Of a stretch of 64,000 nt of DNA, positions 24,866 to 36,155 are shown one piece after another. Location of the stretch: positions 3,140,857-3,204,856 of the forward strand of contig NC_079892.1 of assembly GCF_024868665.1 (NCBI RefSeq). Reading direction: 5' to 3'. Position 1 is the stretch's first letter; every line of letters begins with the position of its first letter. A model generated the notes under the pieces. It ran no database searches. It was not told where the DNA came from and saw nothing but the letters and a program-made list of their open reading frames with translations. Both the position numbers and the translations under genes were made by a program. Origin of the DNA: Triplophysa rosa. Its lineage: Eukaryota; Chordata; Actinopteri; Cypriniformes; Nemacheilidae.

Positions 24866-27800
24866 CTATGACAGGTTGTTGCTGATGTCCAGGGCTAGTT
24901 GGTACACCTGAGTCATATCATCCAGATCTCCTAACAGAGAGAAGCTGCTGTTATCCCCAGGGGACCTCTGTGCTCCCCTCCCAAATTTTCCACTATGTAG
25001 GGGTGGAGCCGCCGTAAGCCCTTTGAAGTTAGATAGCTGGAGGAGGTTTTCTGCAGACACACAGCCTCTGATTTTGGGCCGGGCGGTGGGCAGGGGCCAG
25101 TCGGTGGCGCTGAAGGAGCTGCTTGTGATGGTGTCGCTATCCTGCCTTACGATGCTTGACGGGCGACTCTGACTGCGGGATAACCCTGAATCGCCAGGTG
25201 CCGGTTCTCCCAGGACGCTCACGGGAGGAGCTCCGCTGTACGTGGAATACTTCCCATTGCGCTTCAAGATGCCCTTCCTACCAACCACTCGCTTTGGTGG
25301 CGAGCTGGACGCAAGCGGTGTGATGTTGCCACCTAGCAGGTCAGAGGACTCGCTGCGCTCCGGGGAAGAATAATACCCTGATTCCCGTTGCTGGTTGTTC
25401 TTTAAGATCCCTTTCTTTGGAAGGATGGAGATCATCTTACCAGGGGAGTGGCCTGTTAGCGCTGACTCCTCCTCAGCTTCATCAGGCCCAGAATCCTTCT
25501 CTGGGGTTCCTGCACCTGACCCCAACTCTATGTCTTCAAGACTTGGAGAGTCTTGCTCTTCGGATAGTCTCGTCTTCAAGATGCTCTTCGGTCTCTTCAG
25601 GTCATCGCTGTCCTCGCCATTACACTGGGAAACTCCAACATCGTTTTCTTTCTTGGACTTTTTGGGACGTTGATGGACCAGCAGGAACGGCTCGGATCGG
25701 ACGGCTTTGGTGGGACGGGGCTCGGTCCGGTTCTGCCAGTCGATGAGACGGGCCAACATGGGCGAGCCAGCATCCCTTTGAGACTCACAGTCACACACGC
25801 TGGTCTTCCATCCCCAGTTTACCCACCAGTGATTGGCGATGTCTTCAACCGTTGCCCGCCGTTCAGGGTTGACCATCAGCATCCAGCGGATGAGACCACG
25901 AGCATCTAACAAACGAACATTTGAATACCACGTTACTATGATCTTACCACCCAATACTATCATTGTACCATTTTAAAGCGTACCTATGTCTGTAAGAGTT
26001 TCTGCATTTTTTAAAGTTCAATACCTGATGACTGAGTCGGTTCTCGATACTCCCCGTTGCTGATTTGCCGAATTAGATTTTTGTGGTCTCCTCCATCAAA
26101 CGGCATACTGCCATAGACCAGCGTATACAGCAACACCCCCAGAGCCCAGCTGTCCACCTGCAGACAACAGACCATCAATATTAGCTGACTCAACATTGAG
26201 TAAAATTCACAAACCATTGAAGATACTTTCAGATAACCATATGACAGAAGGCAGGGGGTAGAAAAATGTCATTAAAGGGATAGTCCACCCAAAAAATTAA
26301 CATTTGTTCTTTGAGACATTTTATTGCACTACATATTGCCCCAGGCAGTCGGTTATGTAAGTCCTGCGTGGGGTCGGATTAAAGTGCAAAGTATGTGGGC
26401 CAGAAAAAATCATGATGGCACCACCTGCCTGGATGGTTTACCAGATTCCTAAACAGGAAATCATTCCGAGACCAAAGTAATTGTTTAGCTCGTAGCGCGC
26501 AATGATGGCGACTCTAGTGCTTTTATTCACTTCAGGCTTTGGCTGTTAACCAAAAAGGGTTTGGACATTTTGATTACAGCCTTTGCGTTCGACTCTTTTT
26601 GTACCCTGAGGGAAAAAAAGAGCAAATTATAGCACACCGAAGTCAACTGAAGTGCACAGAACTACTTCTATTTAAAAATTCCTTGGGCTGTATACATAAA
26701 AAGATACTTAAGGTAAACCCATTTTGGTTATGTTTATGCACCAGTTTTGTTTTTTAGATCTTAATCTCTCATTTTAATTCTGACCCAGGATCAGCGGAAT
26801 CGCAGACACTGCAGCTGGTTTCCATGTTTAGAGGATAAGCACAAGGCGTACGCAGGCCTGTTCCTACGAGTCAATGGAAGTATAATCCCATCAAAGAGCA
26901 GAATAAAGCTTGGCTAACCACACAGACAGTCCATGAGATATCGCAGACGCTCGCAGACCATTTCACACGCTACAAAATGAAATTACGGGGTGTTTCATTT
27001 ACAACGATGGAGACCTCATATGCCATGCCGGTCTACTGTAAACCATCCCGGCATGTTTTTATGATCCTGAAAAGATTTGTCATTATTCCTCAGGGAAAAA
27101 CAGGGTTTTGCTGATGGGAGCGAGTCTCACCTCTGGACCACAATAAGGTCTTCCGTTGACAATCTCTGGTGACGCATACAGCGGGCTACCACAGAATGTC
27201 TGCAGAAGTTTGTCCTTATGGTACAGGTTGGACAGGCCAAAATCAGCAATCTGAAACAAACGTGAGGAAGCTCTGTTTAAGAGAATCTTTGTTTTATTAC
27301 ATTTTATATACATTTTAACATCAACAGTATTTCGGAGACACATTCATTCTCATCATAAATACTATATCATACAGATTAAATAAAGATTTAGTCACTCTTT
27401 CGTGATTCTTCTGGCTTTAAAGTGCTTGTAACATGAAATATCTCACCTTTATGTTACAGTTCTCATCCAGTAGCACGTTCTCCAGTTTTAGGTCCCGGTG
27501 AACGACACCATTCTGTAAGGAAAACACATCAGGATAGATGTATTACCAATCTTCATAAATGGCCTTGCTGAAAATTTTTTTATTGATTTATTGGTTCTGA
27601 TGGGAATTATATTGTTTTTTTATGGAAACTAATATGGTGTGTACTGGTATGAATTCTTTTAGTAGGATGTTATCTGGCAGACGGGACCCAACAGAACACC
27701 ATTAAAATCCTATTGGAATAATACCTAAAACACACTACAAAATGACATTTTGTAATGGTTTTAATGGAAAAAGCAATTAGTTCATAATGGTATTTTCATG

Positions 27801-30800
27801 TAAACCATTAGAATTTTTTTCAGCAGAGGATGTAATTATGTCACAGACAAAAGAACGTGACCGAACAAGCAGCGACATCTGCTGCACAAACAACTCCGTA
27901 ACTGTCAAACTGAAACAAGATTGTGCAATTACACCGCATGTTTCCTCTTAAACAACGTTCAGCGAGAGTGTTACAGCTCGGAAACTCGTCCGCGGGGGTT
28001 TGAATCCGAGAAAGTTCATTACAGATGTCTGAACGCGCATGTGTTCAACATGCATGGCTTTGAACAGATCGACCCCACCCGAAGTCCTCCCCGTACTGCG
28101 GTTGCCCAAGGCAAGCGTGACTCACTGCTCTCCTTTCTGGTGTCTGGAAGCTCCCTTTCTCTGAGATAAAGCATCACGTCATATTCAAAACCAGCCCACC
28201 CAGTGCAGCTCCACTGGGGTCTCGAATGGCTCGAAGCAGTGCATTGTGGGGGCTTGGTCCTTTGTCAGATGCGATACAAGACTTCAGCTCTGTTCCAAAA
28301 CCATTTAATGTAGGCTATTGTGTCTCAACATACACGCAATCATCACAGCAAAGATATGACTTTAAAACTAAAACAATGGGAATGAGTCATTTCAAAACGC
28401 TCATACATGCATTATACAGACTAACTTTGGTATGCATGACATCAATGCACACTGACGTAATGTGTGCAAATCAAAGAAAGAGAGAATGAGCCAGCAATAA
28501 TCAAACACATGAAGAAGAAACTCCGTCATTGGGTGGTTGATTACTCTATCGACAGCTTTGCTGAATGCTGAAATCTACGATTCCCACGATGCAAAGCCGT
28601 TTCACATCAGTCGGCCATTCCTGGATTCCTCCCAAACGGACAACAGCCAAAGATGACAGATTCTAACCGCATGGCCGGATTTCATCAAATAACTGCACGT
28701 GCAGCCCTCAAGGATTTGAGAAAAGGATTGGAAAAGAGAAAGGGGAGAGAAATAAGTGAGGGTGGTACCTTGTGGCAGTAGTGCACAGCAGACACGATCT
28801 GTCTGAAGAAGTGTCTGGTTTCTCTCTCCGTCAGACGGCGACGCTCGCTGATGTAGTCGTAGAGTTCGCCTTTGCTGGCGTATTCCATGACGATCACGAT
28901 CTTGTCTTTATTTTCAAACACTGGGAAATAAAACAACCCGACACTTAGTGTGTTTACTTATGAGCGTTTATTTGTAATCACGTTTGTTTATAAATGACCT
29001 AGACAGGTCAAAATGTAAGCTGTTGGATTCTTTAGGGAAAAAATTGGAACAAACTGAATATAGGAAAAATATGTTTTCTTTGCATAAGGGTTCAGTGTGT
29101 TTATCCTGAAAAAACGCAAAGATTTTTTGTTTAATTGAAAAGCAGATGCCGCCACCAAAGGGTTTTTTCGGAGGCGTCCAGTCGAAAATAAACATGCGCT
29201 CCGGCGCCCTGTGTCTTCAGAACGCAACCCACCATGACAAATTACTAACAAAACTACTAGATGTGCAAAAGACGGCCTTTGTTTTGCAGCGGCCGGTCCG
29301 GCAAGTTCAACAGGTCACGGAAGAATCCACTAACCACCAGAAGAGGCTGAAAAATCCAAAGGAACAAACACAGCAAAATTACAGTCCGACACAGCAGAAA
29401 GTGGCTGTTTCTGCAAAACCCCAAAAATTCTCGCACGGATCACCCCACCCTGGCTTGGCACTGCCGGCGGCCTCTCTCGCACATCAGCGAGAGAGAAACA
29501 GTTCTCTTCTTTTTACAGAATCTCTCCGCTTTCTACAGCACAGCGGGGAGGGGAGCGCAAGGCCTTCTGGGATTGGGCAAATCATGTTTGGGAGGGACAG
29601 AACATAGATGTTGAATCACCGTCTTATCACTGTGTCACTGAATATCAGAGAAGAATAACAAATACAACGGAGCTATGAGAAAATCAGACAAATCCAATGC
29701 AGCGCAGACCTTTGACAGGAACTGTCAACACTTTGGATTATTTACAGTTTGAATCATTCTCATAAATGCAACATTTTTAATAGGATCTCGCATAGGAAAG
29801 AAAAGCGAAACTTGAATATCAAAACTACCCACATTTTCCCATTTGCTTCTATTTTTGTTACTAAGGATTTTATGAGAAACACCTGAGACATGACACAGGA
29901 ACATACAAACAATTCACATTTATTTCCGCATCCGTTCACGTCCACGACTACCCCAAACTATAAAGACTAAAAAAAGAACGTCTGAAAGCAATGAAACACA
30001 AAGTTGGTATCTCCATAGGGTCGCGTTAAAGAACCGTTCTACCATCTCCGAGCCGGGCCAACCACAACACAGGCGGAGTCGAAGCTTTGAACAAAGACGA
30101 ATACAGCAACCCCTCAAAAAGAAACTGCTCTATAAGCCCAGACGGATGGAAAAACCACAGAGTCAGCGGCCGGCCTGCTGAGAGACTGAAGAACAGAAGA
30201 AACCAGACAGCCGCCGAGTGCCTTTAGAAATCATCAACGCCCCAGAGATCCAAACGGACGAAACACGTGTTGGTCAGGAACGGGGAAAGAACTTTCTTTT
30301 TGTTCAATCACTGATTATCATTAATAGTTCACTGGTTATTCGAACAAGTTAACTAATAATTCATCAGAACGGACAGATTGACAGACAGACGGATACCTTC
30401 GTATATAGAGATGATGTGTGGGTGGCGAAGCGATGACATGATTTCAATCTCTCGTCGAATGTGAACCATGTCCTGTTCATCCTTTATCTTCTCCTTCCTG
30501 ATAGACTTGATGGCAACCTGAGAGATCGAAAGAGAGAGATTTTAATAAACTGGATGCATGTTTTCATGGAAAATTTGCGTTGTCTATTAATACTTTTAAT
30601 ATTCATATTGTTTCTGACACATTTTACTGACATAGGGAGTCAAGCGAGGAAACAATGATGTGATGAGGGGAAACGGGGTCAGGAAATTACATAAGTTAGA
30701 TTCAAGCTGCCCGCAAAAGCGCAACGGCTAAATGTGTCACAGCACGTTCGCTAACCATTTGGCTACAGCTTTGACAAAAACAATTCTTGAAAAATACTCA

Positions 30801-33800
30801 GACTCTCTCTCTCTCATACACACACACACACACATCTGAGCATATTTTCAGTCTGTCGGTGTGTAATTTAGCTGAGGGTTTTTTGGGAAAATGATGGTTC
30901 AGTGTTTAGAAGCGTAATGAAAGCTCTCGTGTGTTTATTTGGCCTTGAGGGTTCGAGCGGTTTCTCTCTGTGATGAAAACATCACGTAACACTAGATGTA
31001 GAGTCCGCAATACGTGACAAATTCAGATTCACACGTGTGCAGGTACACTCACTGGCATAATTATTAGTTTTGCTTTTTAAAGGGATAGTTCAGCCAAAAA
31101 TAAAAATGTTGTCATCATTTAATCATCCTTGCGTCGTTCTAAACCTGTATTTGACTCTTCTGTGGACAACAAAAGATATTTTGAGAATTGTCTCTGTGGT
31201 TTTGTGTTCGTGCGATGGAAGTCAATGAGGGCCAATTTTGTTTGGTTACCGACATTCTTTAAAATATCTTCTTTTGTGTTCCGCAGAAGATAGAAGGTCA
31301 CACAGGTATGGATTGACATGGGAATGAGTAAATAAACTTTCACAAGTGATCGGACTCACAATTTCTGGCAACTATTCCAAAACCCAAATGAATCGTACAA
31401 TTCTAGAAGGTTGACTTTAGAACAGAGCTGTCCACCACAGGAGATGCCCTGCTGACTGATGGGTGATGTCATTGAAAGGAAAGCGGAAACGACTCATTTC
31501 CTGTCTATTTTTGTCGTTCGTCCTATCTCACCCTCCCAGGCGTGTCCTACACCTTTAAAGCACAAAAGGAACAATGAACATGTTTACGATAAACCTTAAT
31601 GAAAAACCCCAAAATGAAAACTCTGTCATGAATTACTCGCTCTCTAGTGGTTACAAATCTGTATAAATGTCTTTGTTTGGTTGAACACAGGGAAAGATAT
31701 TTGGAAGAACGCTTGTAATCAAACAGTTCTTGGACCCCATTGACTACCATAGTAGGAAAAATGACAATGGTAGTCAAAAGTGCCCCAGAACTGTTTGCTG
31801 TCCTACATTCTTCCAAATATCTTATTTTTTGTTCAACAGAAAGTATTTTGTAAAGTATTTTTCCTTACTATGGTAGTCAATGGGGTCCAAGAACTGTTTG
31901 GTTATAAGCATTCTTATGAATATATTTCACTGTGTTCATCAGAACAAAGAAATTTATACAGATTTAGAACAACTCGAAGGTGAGTACATGCTGACAGAAT
32001 TTTCATTTTTGGGTGAACTATCCCTTTAAAAAAGGAAATCCCTTGGTAAAATCTTGTTTTGTGATGTCACACAAAGACGTGCCCATCCAAACATCTCTAT
32101 CCTCGTCTGCCTGTAGGGTACGTGGTTGCAGACCATTGCTTACATTTTCTCGGAGAAACCAAAACCACATGTTTCCGAGGAGCTGAAGGTAAATCACGGA
32201 GCACGTCCATAAAAGGAAAGAGCAAGCGGAACGCTTCAAAACCGATTATGTGGAATAAAAAAGGCAAACGAATCCAGAAACGGGGGCCAGTTCTCCAAAA
32301 GCCGTATAGCAACCCCGCTAACATTCGACTCTTTATTGGAGTGTTTTCCATGATCTCATGTAGTTATGTACAGCTGAAGGTTTTCACCTCCTGCCAGGTC
32401 TGCTGGAGATGGCAGGAATGCTAATGTTGCCGTTTGTTACGCAGCGGGAAGAGAGTTTAAAATAATCTTCTGGAAAAACAAGCCAGCAGAGAGTTTTATT
32501 TGTTTATTTGCGTGCGAGCCAAATGAATGAAATACAGTATAAACAGATCCGCATTTAATGAACTGAGTTTGCCAAGGCGTGCATCACTGTTACTATTGCC
32601 AACATGTCAGGTTAACAAAGTATTAAACTTCAAGGCATAGGTCAGCCAAAAAATAATAATCTGTCAGATCATCGAAAACGTTCACATGTGGAACACAAAA
32701 GAATATATTTTGAGTAGGGATGCACCGATATTGGATTCATTTAACACCATCTGCATATCGGCAATAGCATGATAAAAAGCCGATACAGAAGATGGTTTAT
32801 TAATTAAATGCATGGAGGCAATGAGTTGCATGTCTGAATAATCCAACGCTTTTCTCTGAGCAAAATAATTAAATAGCAACAGCACATACTTTATTTAAGT
32901 TTATTAAAGAAATGTTTAATGTTGAGTCAAATATGAGTTAATGTTGTTAATAAAAGAAATATTGGATAGCAAAAATCACCTTTGAAGACTGTCATGTTGT
33001 CTTATTGTATTTTTGTCTTAAAATGTTAAATGGATCCAATTAATGATCAAATTAATTTAATACGGAAAAGCTAGAATTGTAATTTACTATGCAATTGACC
33101 AATATTGTTATCGGACGACAGTTGTTTGTTAAAATCGGCATCGGCCATAAAAAATCCCTAATTTTGAGAAATGCCTCAGTGGGTTTTGTGTCATACAATG
33201 GAAGTCAATGGGGGCCGATGTTGTTTGGTTACCAATATTCTTACAAATATTTTCTTTTGTGTTCTGCAGAAAAAGGAAACTCATACAGGTTTGAAATGAC
33301 ATCAGGGTGATTAAATGATGAAAGAAACTGTGTAGCATCCACCGAGAACTCCTTGGCAACCACACAGCAACATATTAAAAACTAATCAGAGCAGCCTGAC
33401 AACTCTCAAAGATTGTGTCTGAAAGACGTCAAAAAAAAACGTTGTAGTGAAGTTGTGAATAACCGATCCGAGATCTGATGTGCACTTAACTCCATGATAC
33501 AGTTCTGACTTTAATGTAGCTGACCCAGGATCAGACAGCTGCTTTGGCCCCCATGCAGTGTATTCATTTTCCATGGTGTTTTCATTTCCCTTCAAAACCA
33601 CAAAATCTCGCTATCTCCTTTCACACTGTCACACTGACCTATTCGCACACAAACACACACGTGGGCATGTGACCAGTTCATCACACAGCATGGAAAGAAT
33701 GTTCACCGTTCTGTTCTGAAATCTTATCCTGTTTGTACATTCACACACACAGTATGCAAAACAAACACACGCTGAAGATTTTTATGTGCTGGACTGACCT

Positions 33801-36152
33801 CATACGTGCGAGAGCTCACATACACACGCTATCTGTCTGTCTGCTCGGGTCATTAGCCGAACCAGAGGCTGTTAAAGCCATAAGGAGATGCGTTTCGTAA
33901 TTTCTTCGGTTATCTGCAGGGACTGCAGCCGGTCGCTGAAGGTCAAAGGTCAAGGAAATGCTGTACCAGACAGCAGAGTATCAGCAGTCTGAACGTTTGG
34001 TTTGACTGTATGTGATAGCGCCGCGGAACAATAAACCTTTATTACAGATCAACAGAGTTGATTCGGAAGGATTCGATGAGAAATATTTGAGTTCAGACTG
34101 AGAGATATTAATCATATTCTTACTGAAACTCTTAAAGGGATAGTTCGCCTGAAAATGTTTAGTCTCCATGTCTGTTATCCGCGGTTTCCATAGCTTTTAT
34201 CTATAGCCTGCAACCCGATGCCGTTTTTCCAACTGACTCCTGCTGAGCAAACTGCTCTTTGCTAGTAAACATCACTAACCGAGTGGCTTCATGTTTACGA
34301 GGCCACAAACATGCATGACAAATTATGTTTTACACGCGTTTGGCTTTGCGCTAAAGGATAAAACATGTATGCGTGTTTGGTTTATTTTTAGACCGACGTT
34401 CGCACTACAACAGGCTGCCAAAAATCTAATGGCACAGTGCCCACCGAAACACACAGGCCTGTGTCAGTATAAGTGTTGTGAAATGAATTATAAATCATTA
34501 AACTAACAGACGACTTTATATCTGTACACAACCCATAAAAGCCAGCAAGTCCTGTTGCCATGACGACAGAAGGCATTTTGCACCAAAGGGCATGGGTATA
34601 GCGTAGGACAGTTGTTTTTAACGGGTGGGCAGGTCTGTTCTGGTAGGGTCTCAGAAATGTTGACCTTCACGTCATTTCAAATCTGTGTGACTTTCCTTCT
34701 ACAGAACAAAAAGATATTTTGAAGAATGTTGGTAACAAAACAACACTGACCCTCATTGACTTCCAGTGTATGACACAAAACCACTGAGACATTTCTCAAA
34801 ATCTCTTCCTTTGTGTTCTACAGAGGTGAACTTTGGTAACTTTGGGTGAAAAAAATGATGACATAATATTTGATTTTAGGCGATCTGTGCCTTTAATAGA
34901 AGCAAGTCTATTTAACCAGCCTGCGTGAAAACAAAAAATGATTCAGGCTGCATAAAATTTGTGCCAACCACAGAATGTGTTTTGTGCAACGAATTACTGG
35001 ATGCTGAGATCATGAAACCACTCAAATTCAATTTTGCATGCTAAACAATTCTGGTACTGTGTTTGGTGACCACTCAACGTCAGGGTCCTGAAGCACTGGA
35101 ACATGCTCATGTATTACACACACACCCCTGTATGAATCAGACCCAGAACGGATGGAAATATGCTTCCTGCAGCTGTTCTGGCTTCTCCAGGTTTAGAGGA
35201 CGATGTTAAAGAACAACCAAAGCCACGCGCCGAACAGATCCCCTCTGTTAATGAACACATGAACGCCCTTGCCTGACCCAGATGCCCAATGCAAAACTCA
35301 AGTCTAGCGGTGCTTTAGGCATCTGGGTCAGGGTTCATTAGTTACCTAGGGTCACATCTCGCCCTCTTTAAAACACTGCACGATTATTTATGGTGGCCGG
35401 TCAGCAGCGACCTTTGAACCCAGCTGCAACAAAAATGGTACATTGGCGAAGGCGAGATGCGTTTTATTGGGGGCCATTACAGTTACTTCAGACCAGTCAA
35501 ACTCAAGATTTAAAACATCTGCTCTCCGCAGCCGAGCGCGTGCTGAGCGTGCGTAGGGTGGGATTCCCACGAGGGGGCCGAAAGGAGCCAAACACAACAA
35601 CTGATTATTATGGGCTGCTGACTAAACTACAACCGCTCCAGGCTATTGCTGCATGTTTATTTTGTTCTTATCATAGCAATGTAACAATAAATTACATTGT
35701 TTTTGTTTATTGGTAGACCTGGTACTGTGCCAATGACTCTCTACCATATATTGCAGTTCCATAGTAATGCCACAAAACAAGAGGGAAAGTCCCGCTGGAG
35801 TAATTTGAGGCTAATTGTCTTTCTCAAGGGCACAGATTTCAAGCCACACCATTCACACGCAGTCAAACACACGCACTCCTACAAACCCCTTTAGCACAAT
35901 TTTCAAACAAGAGTGCCGAGTACTGTGGAATTCTTGGAATACCTCTCTTCCAGAATGGCGCTCGATGGCCTTCTTGACTTTCCCGTACGTTCCTCTCCCC
36001 AGGGTCTCCAGCAGCTCGTATCGATGCTTGAGGTTGTGTTTGTGGTGATGTTTCTTTACACCGGAGCTGCTGCGTTGCACCCCTCCGGAGCACCCAGGTG
36101 ACTCCACCGAGGGGCCCGACGGGCCACCTGCACCCGGCCTTTGTGTCTCCAT
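24866..36152 (-). CDS. nuak1: NUAK family kinase 1 (AMPK-related, LKB1-activated), 613 residues, 7 exons
   Basis: Exons (minus): 36152-35943, 30517-30397, 28920-28769, 27512-27447, 27250-27131, 26157-26025, 25905-24866; all junctions are GT-AG and in phase. The N-terminus [20 protein letters not shown] is close to human NUAK1. Kinase landmarks are [12 protein letters not shown] (Lys74), HRDLKLEN (Asp168), DFG (Asp186) and activation-loop Thr201 in [11 protein letters not shown], the LKB1 target. The tail holds three PP1-docking motifs: KSILK, KGILK, KGILK. It also has [18 protein letters not shown] and [13 protein letters not shown], matching NUAK1 over NUAK2. NUAK1 binds and phosphorylates the MYPT1 myosin phosphatase complex in adhesion and polarity. 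The start is ATG at 36152 (an upstream in-frame GTG is ignored). Human NUAK1 is 661 residues; the linker is shorter here. Which fish duplicate (nuak1a or nuak1b) cannot be decided. Confidence 0.95.
31081..31345 (+). repeat. Dispersed cyprinid repeat (GGGATAGTTCA... type), nuak1 intron 1
   Basis: Starts GGGATAGTTCAGCCAAAAAT and continues with AAAGATATTTTGAGAATTG, GGAAGTCAATGAGGGCC and TCTTCTTTTGTGTTCCGC. Related copies lie at about 32640-33325 (interrupted), 34620-34890 and 57060-57215. No coding capacity. Confidence 0.65.
31590..32032. mobile_element. Self-complementary non-coding element in nuak1 intron 1
   Basis: AACAGTTCTTGGACCCCATT at about 31723 onward and its complement at about 31874-31899 form arms of more than 30 bases around a loop of roughly 95 bases; flanking sequence continues the pairing less perfectly. 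It ends GAACTATCCCTTTAA, the reverse complement of the common GGGATAGTTC start. A truncated relative is at 56015-56205. Confidence 0.6.
32640..33325. repeat. Older cyprinid repeat split by a hAT-type MITE
   Basis: GGTCAGCCAAAAAATAATAA ... AAAGAATATATTTTGAG is cut by a 446-bp insertion and resumes as ATTTTGAGAAATGCCTCAGT with GGAAGTCAATGGGGGCC and TCTTTTGTGTTCTGCAGAAA. Without the insertion it aligns with the copies at 31081-31345 and 34620-34890. Confidence 0.7.
32715..33160 (+). mobile_element. hAT-type MITE, 446 bp, with 8-bp target duplication
   Basis: Begins TAGGGATGCACCGATA and ends AAAATCCCTA. ATTTTGAG occurs immediately on both sides (32707-32714 and 33161-33168). It is nested in an older repeat, which gives a relative date. 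The ends resemble the element at 21147-21384. Confidence 0.85.
34620..34890 (+). repeat. Dispersed cyprinid repeat copy, nuak1 intron 1
   Basis: Contains AAGATATTTTGAAGAATGTT, CATTGACTTCCAGTGTATGA and CACTGAGACATTTCTCAAAA, matching the other copies in this intron. A short piece of the same family (AAAGGGATAGTTCGCC) is at about 34133. Confidence 0.65.
35249..35341. repeat. Interrupted inverted repeat, potential stem-loop in nuak1 intron 1
   Basis: CCTGACCCAGATGCC (35272-35286) pairs perfectly with GGCATCTGGGTCAGG (35318-35332); outside it TAATGAAC (35249-35256) pairs with GTTCATTA (35334-35341). The central loop is 31 bases. No known element was recognised. Confidence 0.75.
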
Positions 36153-36155
36153 CAC

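Noticed and set aside
25395..25746. Plus-strand frames opposite nuak1 exon 7
   Set aside because: They are antisense shadows of the NUAK1 tail, which has family-specific motifs on the minus strand.
27920..28100. Possible tRNA gene near GGGTTTGAATCCGAG
   Set aside because: A B-box-like word is present, but no acceptor stem or cloverleaf could be drawn around it.
29146..29607. 153-codon plus-strand open frame in a nuak1 intron
   Set aside because: No family resemblance; it is intronic and antisense to nuak1, with low-complexity Gln/Lys composition.
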